Positions 23,358 to 35,045 of a DNA stretch of 64,000 nucleotides are shown one piece after another (within the stretch, counting starts at the first letter, position 1; each line of letters opens with the position of its first letter). The notes under the pieces were generated by a model. That model was given only the letters and a program-made list of their open reading frames with translations, did not search any database and was not told the origin of the DNA. The position numbers were made by a program, and so were the translations under genes. The stretch comes from Limonium bicolor (taxonomy: Eukaryota > Streptophyta > Magnoliopsida > Caryophyllales > Plumbaginaceae). The stretch spans positions 321,495,925 to 321,559,924 of the forward strand of contig CM041776.1 in NCBI GenBank assembly GCA_023374045.1. Direction: 5' to 3'.

Positions 23358-23717
23358 TTGATTTTGTTAAAGTGTAGGTTTGGAGAGAAGGAAGAAAAAC
23401 AGAGTGCTAGGAAGCATACTTTCGGTGGATTCACAGGGGTGGTCTGGGACCTGTTACAGGACTTAAGTCCCGGACCAGAGGAGCAGCCAATTCTCGAAAC
23501 AAAAATAGAGGTGGCTCGGGACTTCAACCATACCCTAAGTCCCGGACCGCATTCAAAGGAAATTCTCGAAACAAAACTAAGGGTGGTCCGGGTCCTCAAA
23601 CCCAGCCTAAGTCCCGGACCACATGTGATGAAAACTCTCGGCCCGATTTATACATTGGTCCGGGACTTTAACCATACCCTAGGTCCCGGACCATCTATAG
23701 CTGTTAAAAAAAAATAA
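23358..23717 (+). repeat. Tandem 36-bp palindromes in the internal region, 4 units
   Basis: Palindromes at 23441-23476, 23513-23548, 23585-23620 and 23657-23692, all 36 bp at an exact 72-bp period, with arms of the GGTCCGGGACTT/AAGTCCCGGACC type (some arm changes). Spacers carry TCTCGA or TCTCGG. Because 72 is a multiple of three, a frame of 119 residues stays open across the array and encodes a 24-residue repeat with the core LSPGP. Whether this is translated is unknown; stem conservation looks at least as likely a constraint as the peptide. Confidence 0.93.
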
Positions 23718-24292
23718 TTCTCCAGAAAACGCGTCGTCTTCAACCTCCGCTCCCCCAAACCTAACCCGTACTCATCCCGGTCGATTACTACTAACTGGAC
23801 CACCACAGCCATCCTCGCCATTTTCGCTACCGCCTTCGCCACCCAACCCACGCACCTGCGACCACCACCACACACCAACGCCGTCGACCACGCTTCGACC
23901 ATCCACGCTTCACATCACCATTCTCGCCTCGCCTCACATCTCCTCACACCACACCTTTGACATCGGCATCCTTTGTCGTCGCTCTCCATTCACCCACTCC
24001 AGCACACCCGTCGCCACACCTCACACCACTGTTATCACCACCGCTCACACCCGCATATCATCACCCATCGCCATCTTCACATCAGACCACGCCCTTCGTC
24101 ATTCAGCGCCATCTCACTATCGCCACTCATGCCTCACCAGAATCGCTCCACCTTTACCACCACTCTCAAACACCAAGCACCACCACCGCTTCCAACCTCG
24201 CCTAACCACAAACATCAACCCAACACCAAATTCACCCCATTTACCCAAACCAAACGCACCCTTTACCACGCCCTTAATCCAATAATATTGAC

Positions 24293-25612
24293 ATGGCCCC
24301 AAAACGAGCAAGACGTGCTTCCATAGCAGGTGCCTCCTCTTTGGACGATGCACCAATCCGGATACGAGAAACCGAACGATCAGAATTCATCACCGAAGGT
24401 GCTTGGGAGTGGTTCCAAGCGAAGGAACACAAAATAATAGCCGAAAGGTCAGTCCATCCCTCGTTGATTTCTGAATTCAATCTGGAAAGCATATTTAGCG
24501 CATGAAATTGGGTATGTCTGCTGAACCGCGGTGGTACATATTACCCGCGACTAGTTAACTTGTTCTATGCTAATGCTACGGTGCGTGATGATGGTAAGGA
24601 AATTAAGTCAAGGGTTAAAGGAAAGGATATTCTGATAACACCGAGCCGTATTAGACATGCTTTGCAAATCCCTATTAGGCCTAGGATCCCAACTGATGCG
24701 GACCGGGAAAATCAAGCAATCCGAGAAAGGCAAGCCAAGGAGCATTACATTAACTTGATTGTGAATGATCCCGCGGTTCAGAACCGCCAAAGGCGCAACA
24801 CCCGGGATAAGCAGGTTGTTACGGGAGATAAATTGCAAACCCCGGTCGAGCGCCTACTCCTAGGAATTATCATGTACAGCATCCCCCCAGGGAGTGTGCG
24901 GACCTAAACTCCATTGATTGTTATGGCTGCGCTACCTGCTAGATGACGCGCTTGCCCAGGAAGCATTCCCCATTGCACTACATGGGATCATTTTTCAGTC
25001 AATGATGCGGGTGATTGACACAGATTCTAGCGCCTCTCTTCCTTTCCCACACCTACTGCAGTCCTTCTTTGCTGCCGCTGGGGTGGATTGCTCGGATGAG
25101 CAGCCCCAGTACCCCCGGTCTCCCATAGACATGACGATGATGCGCTTCTATCAGTGGGAGAAGATAGATGATCAGTGGGTGAAGCGTCGCTGCGCACAGC
25201 CGAGTGCACAGGCTCCCAGACCTGATGACACCGCTGAGGTTGAGCCCCCTGCTGTTGCCGCTGGTGGTGACATCCCAGACGTACAGATGACCACTGCTCC
25301 TTCACCGGGATATGACGAGATGTTTCGTCAGTTTACTAATTGGCAGGGGATGATCACTGCAGGGTCGATGATCTTGCTGCTCACATTACTCAGATGGACA
25401 TTCGACAGAGAGAGTATGAGGTCGGGCAGGACACACGGTACGCGGAGATACAGCGGGACAGGACGCACGGTACGCGGAGTATATAGCTGGACAGGACGCA
25501 CGGTTTGCGGAGTATGCGGCTCGCTATGAGACACGCTTTACTGATTATGACGCCCGCTTCGCTCAGCTGGAGTCCTGGTGTCTGCCTCAGGATCACCCAC
25601 CACCTCAGTAGA
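24293..25612 (+). pseudogene. Athila-type second ORF (putative plant transposon protein), broken
   Basis: Consecutive frames read MAPKRARRAS, EGAWEWFQAKEHKIIAERSV, YYPRLVNLFYANATVRDDG, SRVKGKDILITPSRIRHALQ, PVERLLLGIIMYSI, then SPIDMTMMRFYQWEKI and, after a frameshift near 25440, YETRFTDYDARFAQLESW. This matches the protein encoded downstream of pol in many Athila elements (putative plant transposon protein domain, in the env-like position); its molecular job is not established. A TGA at 24503-24505, a TAA at about 24905 and later shifts break it. Confidence 0.75.
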
Positions 25613-26981
25613 TCTCATGCTGGTTTATGATCTTTTTGTTTCAAACTCTTTATCTTGTTATTGCTGTTTCGGATCCTCTTTTATTTCCTAACTCTGGCTG
25701 TTTTAATGTCTTTTAGCTTGTTAGGTTGCATCTTATGGTACTTTTCATTTTCTTTTTGGATTGTTATAGATACTTTGGTACTTCTACTACTGCCACTGCT
25801 TGGTTATGTTCCTTGACTTTATTGCCACATAGTGTCTGCTGCTGATTCATTCCAACAGGATTGCCATCTTTTGTGTGCGATATCGAAAGAATACAAAGGA
25901 GACTCTGCCGAAATTTTTCCACCACTCCATAAGTCTCTCGTTCCTTTTCATAAGTGTGGGGACGTCATCTTCACCCATTTTTCAGGGGAGTTCTATTCTT
26001 TCTTTTGCACTATGATCATATTCATGCAGCAATGAGGGCATTGCTATTTTCTAAGTGTGGGGAAGTTAGTAGTAAGGGGGCTGTGCGTTTATTGCTTATT
26101 TTCTGTGGTTCCTGACACTACTAATTCTCACTTCATTAACCTTTGATGACCCTCCACAAAATTTTTAATTCGACATACTTGGTTTTCATTTGTGGTCAGA
26201 TGCATCAGTCGGGAATAACGTACAAGTAGCGAATATTTCTGAGATTTAATCTGAAACTTCGGTCATAAGAACTTTGGTTATACTGCTTGTATTATCAGTT
26301 TTGGTTAAAATTTTTATCTATTTCCTTAAATAAAAGGTGAGACCATTTGTGACTATTTTGTTAGAACTAACTTGGGGCTTTGGAAAGTTTTGGAATGAAT
26401 GGAAGGAAAGGACAAAGGCAAGGTACTCCTCTAATCTATTCTGAACCAAAACAGACCTCTCCCATTCGGTAATTAAGCCCATGGAGTGCCTCATCACTTA
26501 TCTACCTAAGATCATCTGATATAGGATAGAAGGCCCAACGCCGCTACAAGGATGGGGAGAAAAAGTCTGAGGGGATTAAATGAATAATGCTTACTCAGAA
26601 AAATTGGAAGAAAAGTTCTTTCATGCTAAACAGTTTATTGTAAATTCTTTCTTGATTATGAGTATGTGGCAATGAAAGGTAATGTGGAATATGACATTAC
26701 TTCTTGCCCCTTGTCGTCCAATGAAATGTGGAAAGCAAACGGAAAGTAAAGCCCTGAGCAAAGTTTAGATTAAATAGTTATGATGATAGTCTCATGCATT
26801 TGTAAAACACCCTAGCTTCACTGTTTAAGAAAACCTGCAGCACTAATCGTTGTTTCTTATGACTGTTGTTAGATTTCCTTGTACATTGTTCCTGACCTGA
26901 TAAATCCCCGCTTTTGAAATTCTGGTACATTTTGATTGCAGTAATTGCTTGAGGACAAGCAAAGATTAAGTGTGGGAAAGT
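25613..26981 (+). other. 3' untranslated region and polypurine tract
   Basis: No coding is recognised. The motif AAGTGTGGGGA occurs near 25955 and 26055, and AAGTGTGGGAAAGT (26968-26981) abuts the 3' LTR as the polypurine tract. The two upstream copies look like polypurine-tract duplicates. Confidence 0.7.
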
Positions 26982-27384
26982 TGATAAGTCAAGAATTTAC
27001 CTATTTCTACATGATCTTTTGATACCGAATTCATTGTTATTTACTGCTAAATTCCTGTCTTTTAAGTATTTTAGGTTCCTTGTTGCAATTGTCTTCTTTT
27101 ATGGTTTTTATGTGCTTTTTCAGGTATTTAATCTCAAAAGAAACATGTTCATATCATTGTTGGAGACCATAGTTTTTCAAACAAGCCAAATGGAGTCAAG
27201 AAAGTCATCTCTCGACCTAAATTCAGATATGGTCCGGGACTTGTTGCATATCCCGGACCACAAATTGACTCTACTCTCGGCTTGAACTCAGGCATGGTCC
27301 GGGACTTGTTCAATAACTTAAGTCCCGGACCACAAGGCAGAGCTTCTCTCGACTTGTTTTACACCATGGTCCGGGACTTTATAC

Positions 27385-30300
27385 TGTAACACCCCAACCG
27401 TTAAGCTCGTCATTACCTCTTAAACTGTCACAAAATACACTTACTCACGCAGCGAAACCCTAATTACAACGAGGGGTGAACAACGCTGTTAGCCACCCAT
27501 GTGGCTAACCAGACCTTCCTTACATACCGTAACGGTCTGATGAACTGGAGCAACCGAGTACACAATACAAATACAATACTCAAATCATTTCTCTACTATA
27601 CCGAGACTTCAATTTATGGATGCCGACAACATATTCGGTCTTACACCTCCTGCGATGTATAAGTAATTAATTCTAACTACCCATGCAAACCACCGACCCC
27701 GTCCTACTCTCAAACGGTAACATCTTCGGTGTACCTGAAAAATAAAAACGTTGCCCCTAGGGGCTCAGCTTAATGCTGCATATGAAATTCGCATACCCCG
27801 AGCGCTAACCGGGGTACGCCGACTACTTTTGTCGGATGTACATGGAGTTCATTAGTCAAACAACATGCATCATAGCAATACAATATATACGTGCATTATT
27901 CAAGGAATCTACATCCAATCACGGAACACAATTCCTAACTAACATAACAAGGTTGTTAGTTGTATCTGTTTACTCTTAGGCCTTGAGGGTTATACCTCAC
28001 TATGCCTTGTTTACTCGTTCAATATCTCACCCGCTCTCTGGGTTACTTATTCATATACACACCCATTCTCTTGGGCTACTCATTTTATACTCGTTATCTC
28101 ACCCACACTCTTGGGTTATTTATACTCAAGCTATTGTAGATTCTCGAGACACTCCAGGTCTCCTACGTCACGCTTGTTACTCTTAATACATTCTCAGGCC
28201 AAAACTCATGGCTCTCGGGCATAGTCTTACTTCCCCGGTTTCGACCCTACTCTGGTCTAGCATGGTGGGAAGGTTCAACTAGCTCACGGAACTCTCTCTT
28301 AGTTCCTAACTCTTTTACATAGGTCCGACTACTCTCGGACTACTCTCATTCCCCATACACTCCACTCTCGGAGTTATAATAATAGTATGTGTTTTAGTCT
28401 AGAAGCATCACTCTCGATGTTTCTATTGACTTTGGGAACAATACACAAGTTCGGTTAATCTTAGGTTTTAAGAGTTACCCATACGTTTCATTTACTCATA
28501 CATTCGGTTATTTTCTTATACCGGGTAAAATCTCATATAGGATGTCGACCATGCCTCAAGGGAGCTACTAATCCCTCAGGTCTTTTACCTACTTCACTAG
28601 TTCACATCTTTGAACTATCTTAAATCCTCTTGAAGGAGGTTCACTTATCTTTCCACTCTCATCTGTTTCGTGGATTGTTTCAATATGGTTTTTACCGTTA
28701 TCGGGTATTTACTCAACCCGTACTTCTCCTCACATTCTAGGGAGTTCATATGTTTGCGTTATCATTATACTTTAACGAATAGTTTGTGTGTTTGCACGTT
28801 TTCGTTATCTTAAGCATCGACCCGATCTATGGGTCTCTAGCCTAACGTTACTCACTACGAGTCGGTCCATACACTATGTTAGACCACACCGGCATACAAG
28901 TATGTTAGCTCATTCAACATACAACAAGGCATACATAATCAAACAATGGATTATTTTCATGCTTTAATCTTGATTAAGCGGCACACAACACACAAATCAA
29001 CGTAACTCGGTTAGCACGCGGAGTGTGAGAAAATCATACCTTTCACCGGGGTTAGCTTTACCGTGTGTTCTCACCATGCTAGGTTCGCACTTGGTCCACT
29101 GATAACATTCAAATGTTATATTAACATTAAAGCGTTAAGGTATGTAAAACCAATACTCCCGTACTTAACCCCGTTATCCCGTTATTCCTAGTTATTTCAT
29201 GTGTTCTTAAACTCACAACTTTCTCATTCACTTCTCAAACTTGTTTACACTCTTAATGACCTTTAAACATCATTAATCAAGTCATCATTACCTTATACTA
29301 TCATTACCCATCAAGCCCCTACCTTAGAATGGCTTTAAAATGGTTTCTGTGAAGAAAATGGGTGGTCCGGGTTTGTGTCCAGGTTTACAAACCCGGACCA
29401 GTGATTCTGGTCACTCTCGGGTGTATTTTATGACTGGTCCGGGTTTGTGTCCTGGTTTACAAACCCGGACCAGTAGTTCAGAATACTCTGGGTGAATTTT
29501 AGAGGTGGTCCGGGTTTGTGTCCTGGTTTATAAACCTGGACCACTCCTCTGATATATGTTTCTGCCGTGTTTAGCACTGGTCTGGGTTTCTGTACTTGTT
29601 TATAGACCGGACCACTTGCAGGTTTGAAAAATATATATGTTTTTGCTTCTGTTTCAACTCCAAACTCATGCCAACTTATTCCCCACTCTTCTACTAATAT
29701 TCTAGCATGTTTTGACATTGTTTAGGCATTCAAACTAACCTAAAACATCCCATATAATCATCTGTTACTTAACCCATTTCACTGTAATTTTCCTGTTACA
29801 GATTTCTAATCCATGTTCTGTTGTAGTTTTCAATCTTCTTCTCCTTCCATTATAACTCCACGTATTAACACACTCAAGCCCATACATTCCTAGGCAAATT
29901 TTGACAGAGTTTGTCTACTTCCTAAGCATTCTCCACACACTAATCAACTCACAAAATCTGTTTTTCATCCCTGTTATATAAGCATGAAAACACTATTGCA
30001 GCACATTGTTTTCCCTCTGTTATCTCACAATACTAGCTTAGTTTCTAAGTTTGTTTTGCACCCCCAAACAACATCAAAACTTCACCATTCAACAAACAAT
30101 ATTGTAATACCAAAAGCTACAAACTCACGGTCACTATTTACGTTCAAAAATGTGTTTTACAGAGAAGAACCATCTCAGGTAAGTTCATTACCTTACTAGC
30201 TTTCTGTTTCCTTTTTCTTCTTCCTCCTTCTCTTGTTCTCTCTTCTCTTCTGTTTCCACACCAAGCAGAGGGTATAGATTGCTAACTACAATCATTCCCC

Positions 30301-31483
30301 AAACACATACAACAAGCTAGTTTAATACTCACGTTCCTCACAAAATTAATATTTCAAGAGCTAGCTTTTAGGGTTTAGCTTAGGGATTACCTTCAAGTGT
30401 ACCAATGGAGAGTTTTAGCAATCAAATGGATGTAATTCCAGCACTCCACAGAAGCAAGGAAAACCGACTGGAAAAATGGAGACAAGAGCTCACGTGGGCA
30501 TTTTTATTTTGCTAGAAAAGTTAGTGAAAATGGAGCTCTTGAGTTTCTTTTTACCTTAGAGCTTTAAGGAGATGGAGGAGACCCAAAAACACCTCTTCAA
30601 GCTCCAAAACGGCCTACTCCATGGAGATGAAGATGAAGGTTTCAAGCTTTGAAGGGTGGAAAATGTTGCTCTCAACAAGAGGAATCCAACGGTACAAATT
30701 TTATGTGATTTGGTGTTGTATCGAGTAAGAAAAGAGAGGATGAAGATGGGCTGTTTGCTCTCTGTTGGAATCACCATTGTAATACGAAGGGAGGAGAAGG
30801 CTCTGTCGAGAGGGAAAATCGTGAATCAGGAGGAGAAAAGGAGGTGAGAGAGGTTATAAAGCCCCTTTTTACTATTCCCTTTTTACTTTATTTATTTGTC
30901 ATTTGTGACTTAATAAGCTAATAAGCTAATTAAATGTGTGGGTGTGTATACTAATTAAAATCAGCCCACACAAAATACAAGCTGAGGGCGTTTTTCATCT
31001 TTTACAGAAAACGCTTGTTATTTTACCCGGTTTGGCACTATTCACTAACCGGGCCCGTCTTCGGATTTTCTCGTTTCTTATTTTTAATGGTTATTAAGCT
31101 TCCATTAATATTTGTTTATATTTATTTAATCAACTATAATTTTTATGGGTCCGTTTGACCACTTAAAGTCACGTTTCGGGTTTTCTCGAAAAACGTGCTT
31201 TAGAACTCCGTTTATCGTTTTAATCCATATTTGGATCCGTTATCTTCGGGAATCGCTCCTGTATACTAATTAGCCCTAACTAGCTTAGGGCTCCATCTCG
31301 GACCCTAACAAGATCATATATCTCTTATACTCATTTAATGCGCGTTTTAGCGTTTTTCGCGTTTTACGCACTTTCTCTTTTCTTTGGTTTTATTCTCTTT
31401 ACCAATACTCTTTAGGCACCATTAGGCCTTTAACAATCCTATTAGAGTAATTTAATCACGATTTTTAGGTCTGGGGTATTAAA
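27385..31483. mobile_element. Nested 4.1-kb solo LTR (TGTAACACCC type)
   Basis: Begins TGTAACACCCCA and ends GGGGTATTAAA (imperfect inverted ends). It is flanked by the perfect 5-bp TSD TATAC (27380-27384 and 31484-31488), which lies in the loop of the host LTR's third palindrome. It has no internal domain, so it is a solo LTR left by LTR recombination. It carries its own palindrome array at 29364-29613. The length and termini suggest a Tekay/Del-like chromovirus, but no coding sequence is available to confirm this. Small open frames inside it are not credible genes. Confidence 0.85.
29364..29613. repeat. Tandem 36-bp palindromes in the solo LTR, 4 units
   Basis: Units at 29364-29399, 29436-29471, 29507-29542 (each 36 bp) and 29579-29613 (35 bp), at periods 72, 71 and 72. 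The arms are GGTCCGGGTTTGT and ACAAACCCGGACC in the first unit and decay towards the last. Spacers carry CTCTCGGG or CTCTGGG. The geometry is the same as the Athila-type arrays, but the arm sequence beyond GGTCCGGG differs. Confidence 0.94.
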
Positions 31484-32811
31484 TATACAAACCTTAAGTC
31501 CCGGACCACATAAGGGGGCTTCTCTCGACTTATTTCTGCACCATGGTCCGGGACTTCATACAGGACCTAAGTCCTGGACCATATCGTTGAATCCAACAGT
31601 CTGTAGTGCGCGCGCTCAAAAGTTTGTATAAACAATTGTTTACTCTGTTAACCACCGCCCCATACCCATAGTAATCCATCCTTCCCAGCATTAATCCCTT
31701 CTTTCCAGCAAAACACTCACGTAAACACCCACCATTCCACTTACAAATTCCAGCACCATTCCACCACCATGCTACTTCTGCTACGTACTCAACAAACAAA
31801 GTTCTATAAATAAAACTCTCCTCCTCTCATTCAGGACACACAATTCTGGAGAGCATTTCACACTCACTCCATCCATTTCCATTTCATATATCACGTTCCA
31901 TTCATATCATTCATCTCATTAAACACCATACACGTCCACAGAAATCTGGAGTACACAAGCAGCTGGAGACTCCACCATTTTCTGGAGATTGAGCAGAAGA
32001 AAATACTGGTTGTGCACAGAGACCCCATCAAAGAATCAAAAATCAGAGTTTCTTCTTTCTTCTTTAATGTTATATATTTTTACAGTATTTACACTTCCAT
32101 GGCTGAGTAGTTCTTATAAATTTCGGTTTACTATGTAATCCAAATTCAAGGTTCCATTATTTTTGTGATTTACCATTTTAATAGATTAAAGTGTTGTTCC
32201 TTATTTATTTTTATAAATCTTGTGATTTGGCCAATTACATGATTTACCAGTTTATCTGCTTATAAGTGAGAACTGCGGTAGATAATAGACAACAGGAACC
32301 ATACCGGTTAATTTAGAGATGGTAATCCTCTAAGATATTAACTGATCAATAAACTGGATTTTTCTTAAAGCTGCTAGCAATTAGTAAATTTGTAACGAGA
32401 GGTAAAATTTATTAACTGTTAATTAGATTTCACCGAGCGGGAGACCGAACGTGGAACATTTCTGATCTAGGATTTTAGTCTGGATTTTGGTAAACACTGA
32501 GAAAGGAACCGAAGAATTTGGAGGATTAGTAAACCGGAATTTCCCCTTTTTATTAAATCAAAAATATCATTATTTTGCTCATTGTCTTGCATTTATTACC
32601 TTTGCTCTTATTTACATTCTTGTTTCGTACTGTAGTAATTCAACAAACAAAACCCCCTGTTACTGGAGTAAACCGATTCGTTAGTTATTCTTAAAATTAA
32701 TTAAACTAAAATGCTGCCTCCCTTGGATTTGATAACCTGGAGGGACACTTCTAGGAAAACTTGCTATAATCGACCGGTATACTTGCCGTTAGGTTTTTAC
32801 CCAACACCCAT

Positions 32812-32981
32812 AAACCTTATAATTTGACATTTATGTCATCAATCCACTTAATTAATGATAAGTGGTGAAATAATGTTATTTTAAGGTCTTTGTCCACCTT
32901 TATTTTACTTGTTGCATAAACTATTTCACCACTTAATAAAGTGTTTTTTTATTAATAGTGAACTTATATAGTTTGATCTAT
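32812..32981. repeat. Continuation of the outer LTR sequence
   Basis: This stretch directly follows the TSD of the Athila-type element, so it was adjacent to 18418 before insertion. It holds AT-rich LTR-like sequence with no gene. Confidence 0.5.
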
Positions 32982-34135
32982 TGATAGGTAAAAGCTCATT
33001 TGAGCATACTTTTGGGTTCTTTTAGAGCTAGTGGAGTGCATCAGCAGATCCCCCATCTTTCAAGATTTCCAACGCCGCAAACGAGGAACAATTCCGAGCC
33101 ACAACGAAGATTCTAAGCCCCGCAACTACTGGTCCCTACCGACCTTGGGAGGGTCGATCAGAAGTTTCGGAGGCCAGAATTGCAAATTTCAGAGGCCGAA
33201 AGCTACTGGAATCGACCGACCTTAGGACCGACCCTGGCAAGGTTGGTCGAGCTTAAAAACATCACGTGCTTCCCTATCCAGAGAGTCCGACCGACCCACG
33301 AGACCGACCTTGGCAAGGTCGGTCGGACGAAAAAATTGCCCAGATTTTTGTGTTTTAAAAAGCTGGAATTGGGGCCACTCATCCATATTCTTCAACCGCG
33401 AGATGAAAAAGAAGGGAAAGAAGAGGAGAAAGAAGAGAAGAAAGAGCTCACCTTCTCCAAAGCTTCCTAGCTCCATTAATGGCTTCTTCTTCTCCCTTTT
33501 ATGCTTTTCTTTTCTCTATGGTTGTATAGAATCCATTTGTGCTCTAGGATGGGTTTTGAACTTTGAATGCTCCAATGTATCTTGTAACTCTACCTCTTTT
33601 ATTATAGTTGTTTTTTCTTCTTCAAGGATAATTTAGTGCTCTAATTTGATTAGTTATTGCATTTATGGTGATTCCTTTCAATATATGATTTTGAAATTAG
33701 GATTTGACCAAGGAGGAATAAACCCTAGATTTTGCACTCTTTATTAGGAGGTAAAACCTTAGGGCTATTGTTGAAAAGCTTGAAATTAATGCTACCTAGT
33801 GACTTTGACCTTCTTTGATTAAGATGGTTTAATTAATTAGGTCAGAATTGATAGGGCATTTTAGGTGATACCCACTAATCCTAGAGTACACCTATCCTAT
33901 ATAGTTAGTTTAGTTTTTATTGCTTTTCGTTATTTCTCCAATGATCAATTCAAAACCACAAAACCCCAAACAATTTACACTTATGCACCTTTGCTTATAT
34001 TTTCTTGCACATTTACTAAGCTTATAATTAGCTAGATAGTTACGAAGTCTCTATGGATACGACCTTGTTGAGCTACAACGACTGGGTTCACTGCTCATAG
34101 TTAGCGAGATAGTTTCACCACTATTTTGCTCAACA
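32982..34135 (+). mobile_element. Solo LTR of a second Athila-type family
   Basis: Starts TGATAGGTAAAAGC and ends TTGCTCAACA, closely parallel to the TGATA...CAACA ends of the first element, and contains the GGATACGACCTTGTTGAGC style of 3' end. It is 1154 bp long. No TSD is visible (flanks TCTAT and ATTAA), so it may derive from unequal recombination between elements. Includes GACCGACC palindromes at 33145-33330. Confidence 0.65.
33145..33330. repeat. GACCGACC palindromes in the solo LTR
   Basis: Three blocks contain ACCGACCTTGG / CAAGGTCGGT arms. The last, near 33303-33328, is GACCGACCTTGGCAAGGTCGGTC, which is nearly perfect with almost no loop. Earlier blocks are degraded and partly overlapping. 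Confidence 0.8.
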
Positions 34136-35045
34136 ATTAACCCAGCCAAAGGTGTTCATATAATTTCCTATCCATTTTTAGGTCAATTTTGACCATTTCC
34201 CCCATAATACTCTTGGCCATGTTTGGCTACACACTTAATATTGCCTTACAGCATAAAAATGTGTTTTACGAGTTACTTACAAGTTTGAAGCAACAAACTA
34301 GATTTTTCTCCACACTAATCTCGAACCTATATTCCATTATAGAGCTAAGTTATATTTTTGCATAAATCATAAGCTTGATTGATGCTTAAGGAGTTATAGG
34401 GTTTAGATTGACCACTTACCCTTCAAGAGTAGATTTATGCCTTTGATTTTTCCCTTTTGCTCTCAGCCACTTGGGGGTTTATATTCAACACTTTCAGCCA
34501 TGATTTAATCAAAGACAAGGGACTCAAGTTAGGGTCTAGTACTGTGCTAAACATAAGGAAGAAGCTTAAAGCACCAAAATGAGCCCTAATGAGAAGGTTT
34601 TACCTTTGGAATTCTAGGAAGAAATACTTGCTCATTTTTGTCCAACTAAAGAACAACATTATAAGAGTTAGATCTCTTGTAGATCTCTAGATATAAGGTG
34701 GATTAAGGTACTTAGAAACCTAAAATTTTGACTTACCCTTGACGTCTCATTTAGAGTTGATTTCTTGATGAAACTTGAGCCAATAAAAGGAGCTAGGAGG
34801 AGCTTAAGCTGGAGCATGAAAGAGGAAGAAAAATGAGTATAAATATTCATTGATTTCGGCATTAAATGAGTATAAATACTCAACTCAAAGGAAAGGTAGA
34901 AGTTTAAAGCACCATTTTTGTTACCTTTGATTAGCTTAGATATTCCCTTGCTCTATGCTTGATAATTTCCAAATTTTCTCTCCAAAATCTGCTTGTTTTT
35001 AGTATTATTTGAGAGTGGAAATGAGTTTGTTTTGTTCTCTTTGTT
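34136..35045. other. LTR-like or intergenic remnant, no gene
   Basis: AT-rich sequence that may be the end of the outer LTR layer. It stops abruptly where duplication copy A begins in the middle of an exon. I see no coding. Confidence 0.4.

Larger units (their letters stand above)
18419..32806 (+). mobile_element. Non-autonomous Athila/Tat-type Ty3/gypsy retrotransposon
   Basis: Flanked by the perfect 5-bp TSD CCCAT (18414-18418 and 32807-32811). LTRs start TGATAAGTC and end CCCAACA. Internal order: tRNA-Asp primer site, gag, a hAT MITE, protease, a conserved ATTGGGAGGCAACCCAAT palindrome, a hairpin array, an Athila-type second ORF, a 3' untranslated region and polypurine tract. Reverse transcriptase, RNase H and integrase are absent, so movement would need enzymes from a relative. 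The 3' LTR is split by a 4.1-kb solo LTR. Confidence 0.93.
26982..32806 (+). repeat. 3' LTR of the Athila-type element, split by a solo LTR
   Basis: LTR sequence at 26982-27384 and 31484-32806 rejoins into a copy of the 5' LTR. Palindrome units are at 27231-27259 (7 bp of the right part deleted), 27296-27331, 27368-31507 (split) and 31545-31580. The same TATAAATA box is at 31805-31812. Confidence 0.92.

Noticed and set aside
23957..24326. Two overlapping Pro/His/Ser-rich frames (82 and 117 residues)
   Set aside because: C-rich untranslated sequence upstream of the second ORF gives open frames in several phases; no recognisable domain.
33222..33636. Lys/Glu-rich and hydrophobic frames within the solo LTR
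   Set aside because: They are in LTR sequence with purine-rich tracts; no homology seen and no start context.
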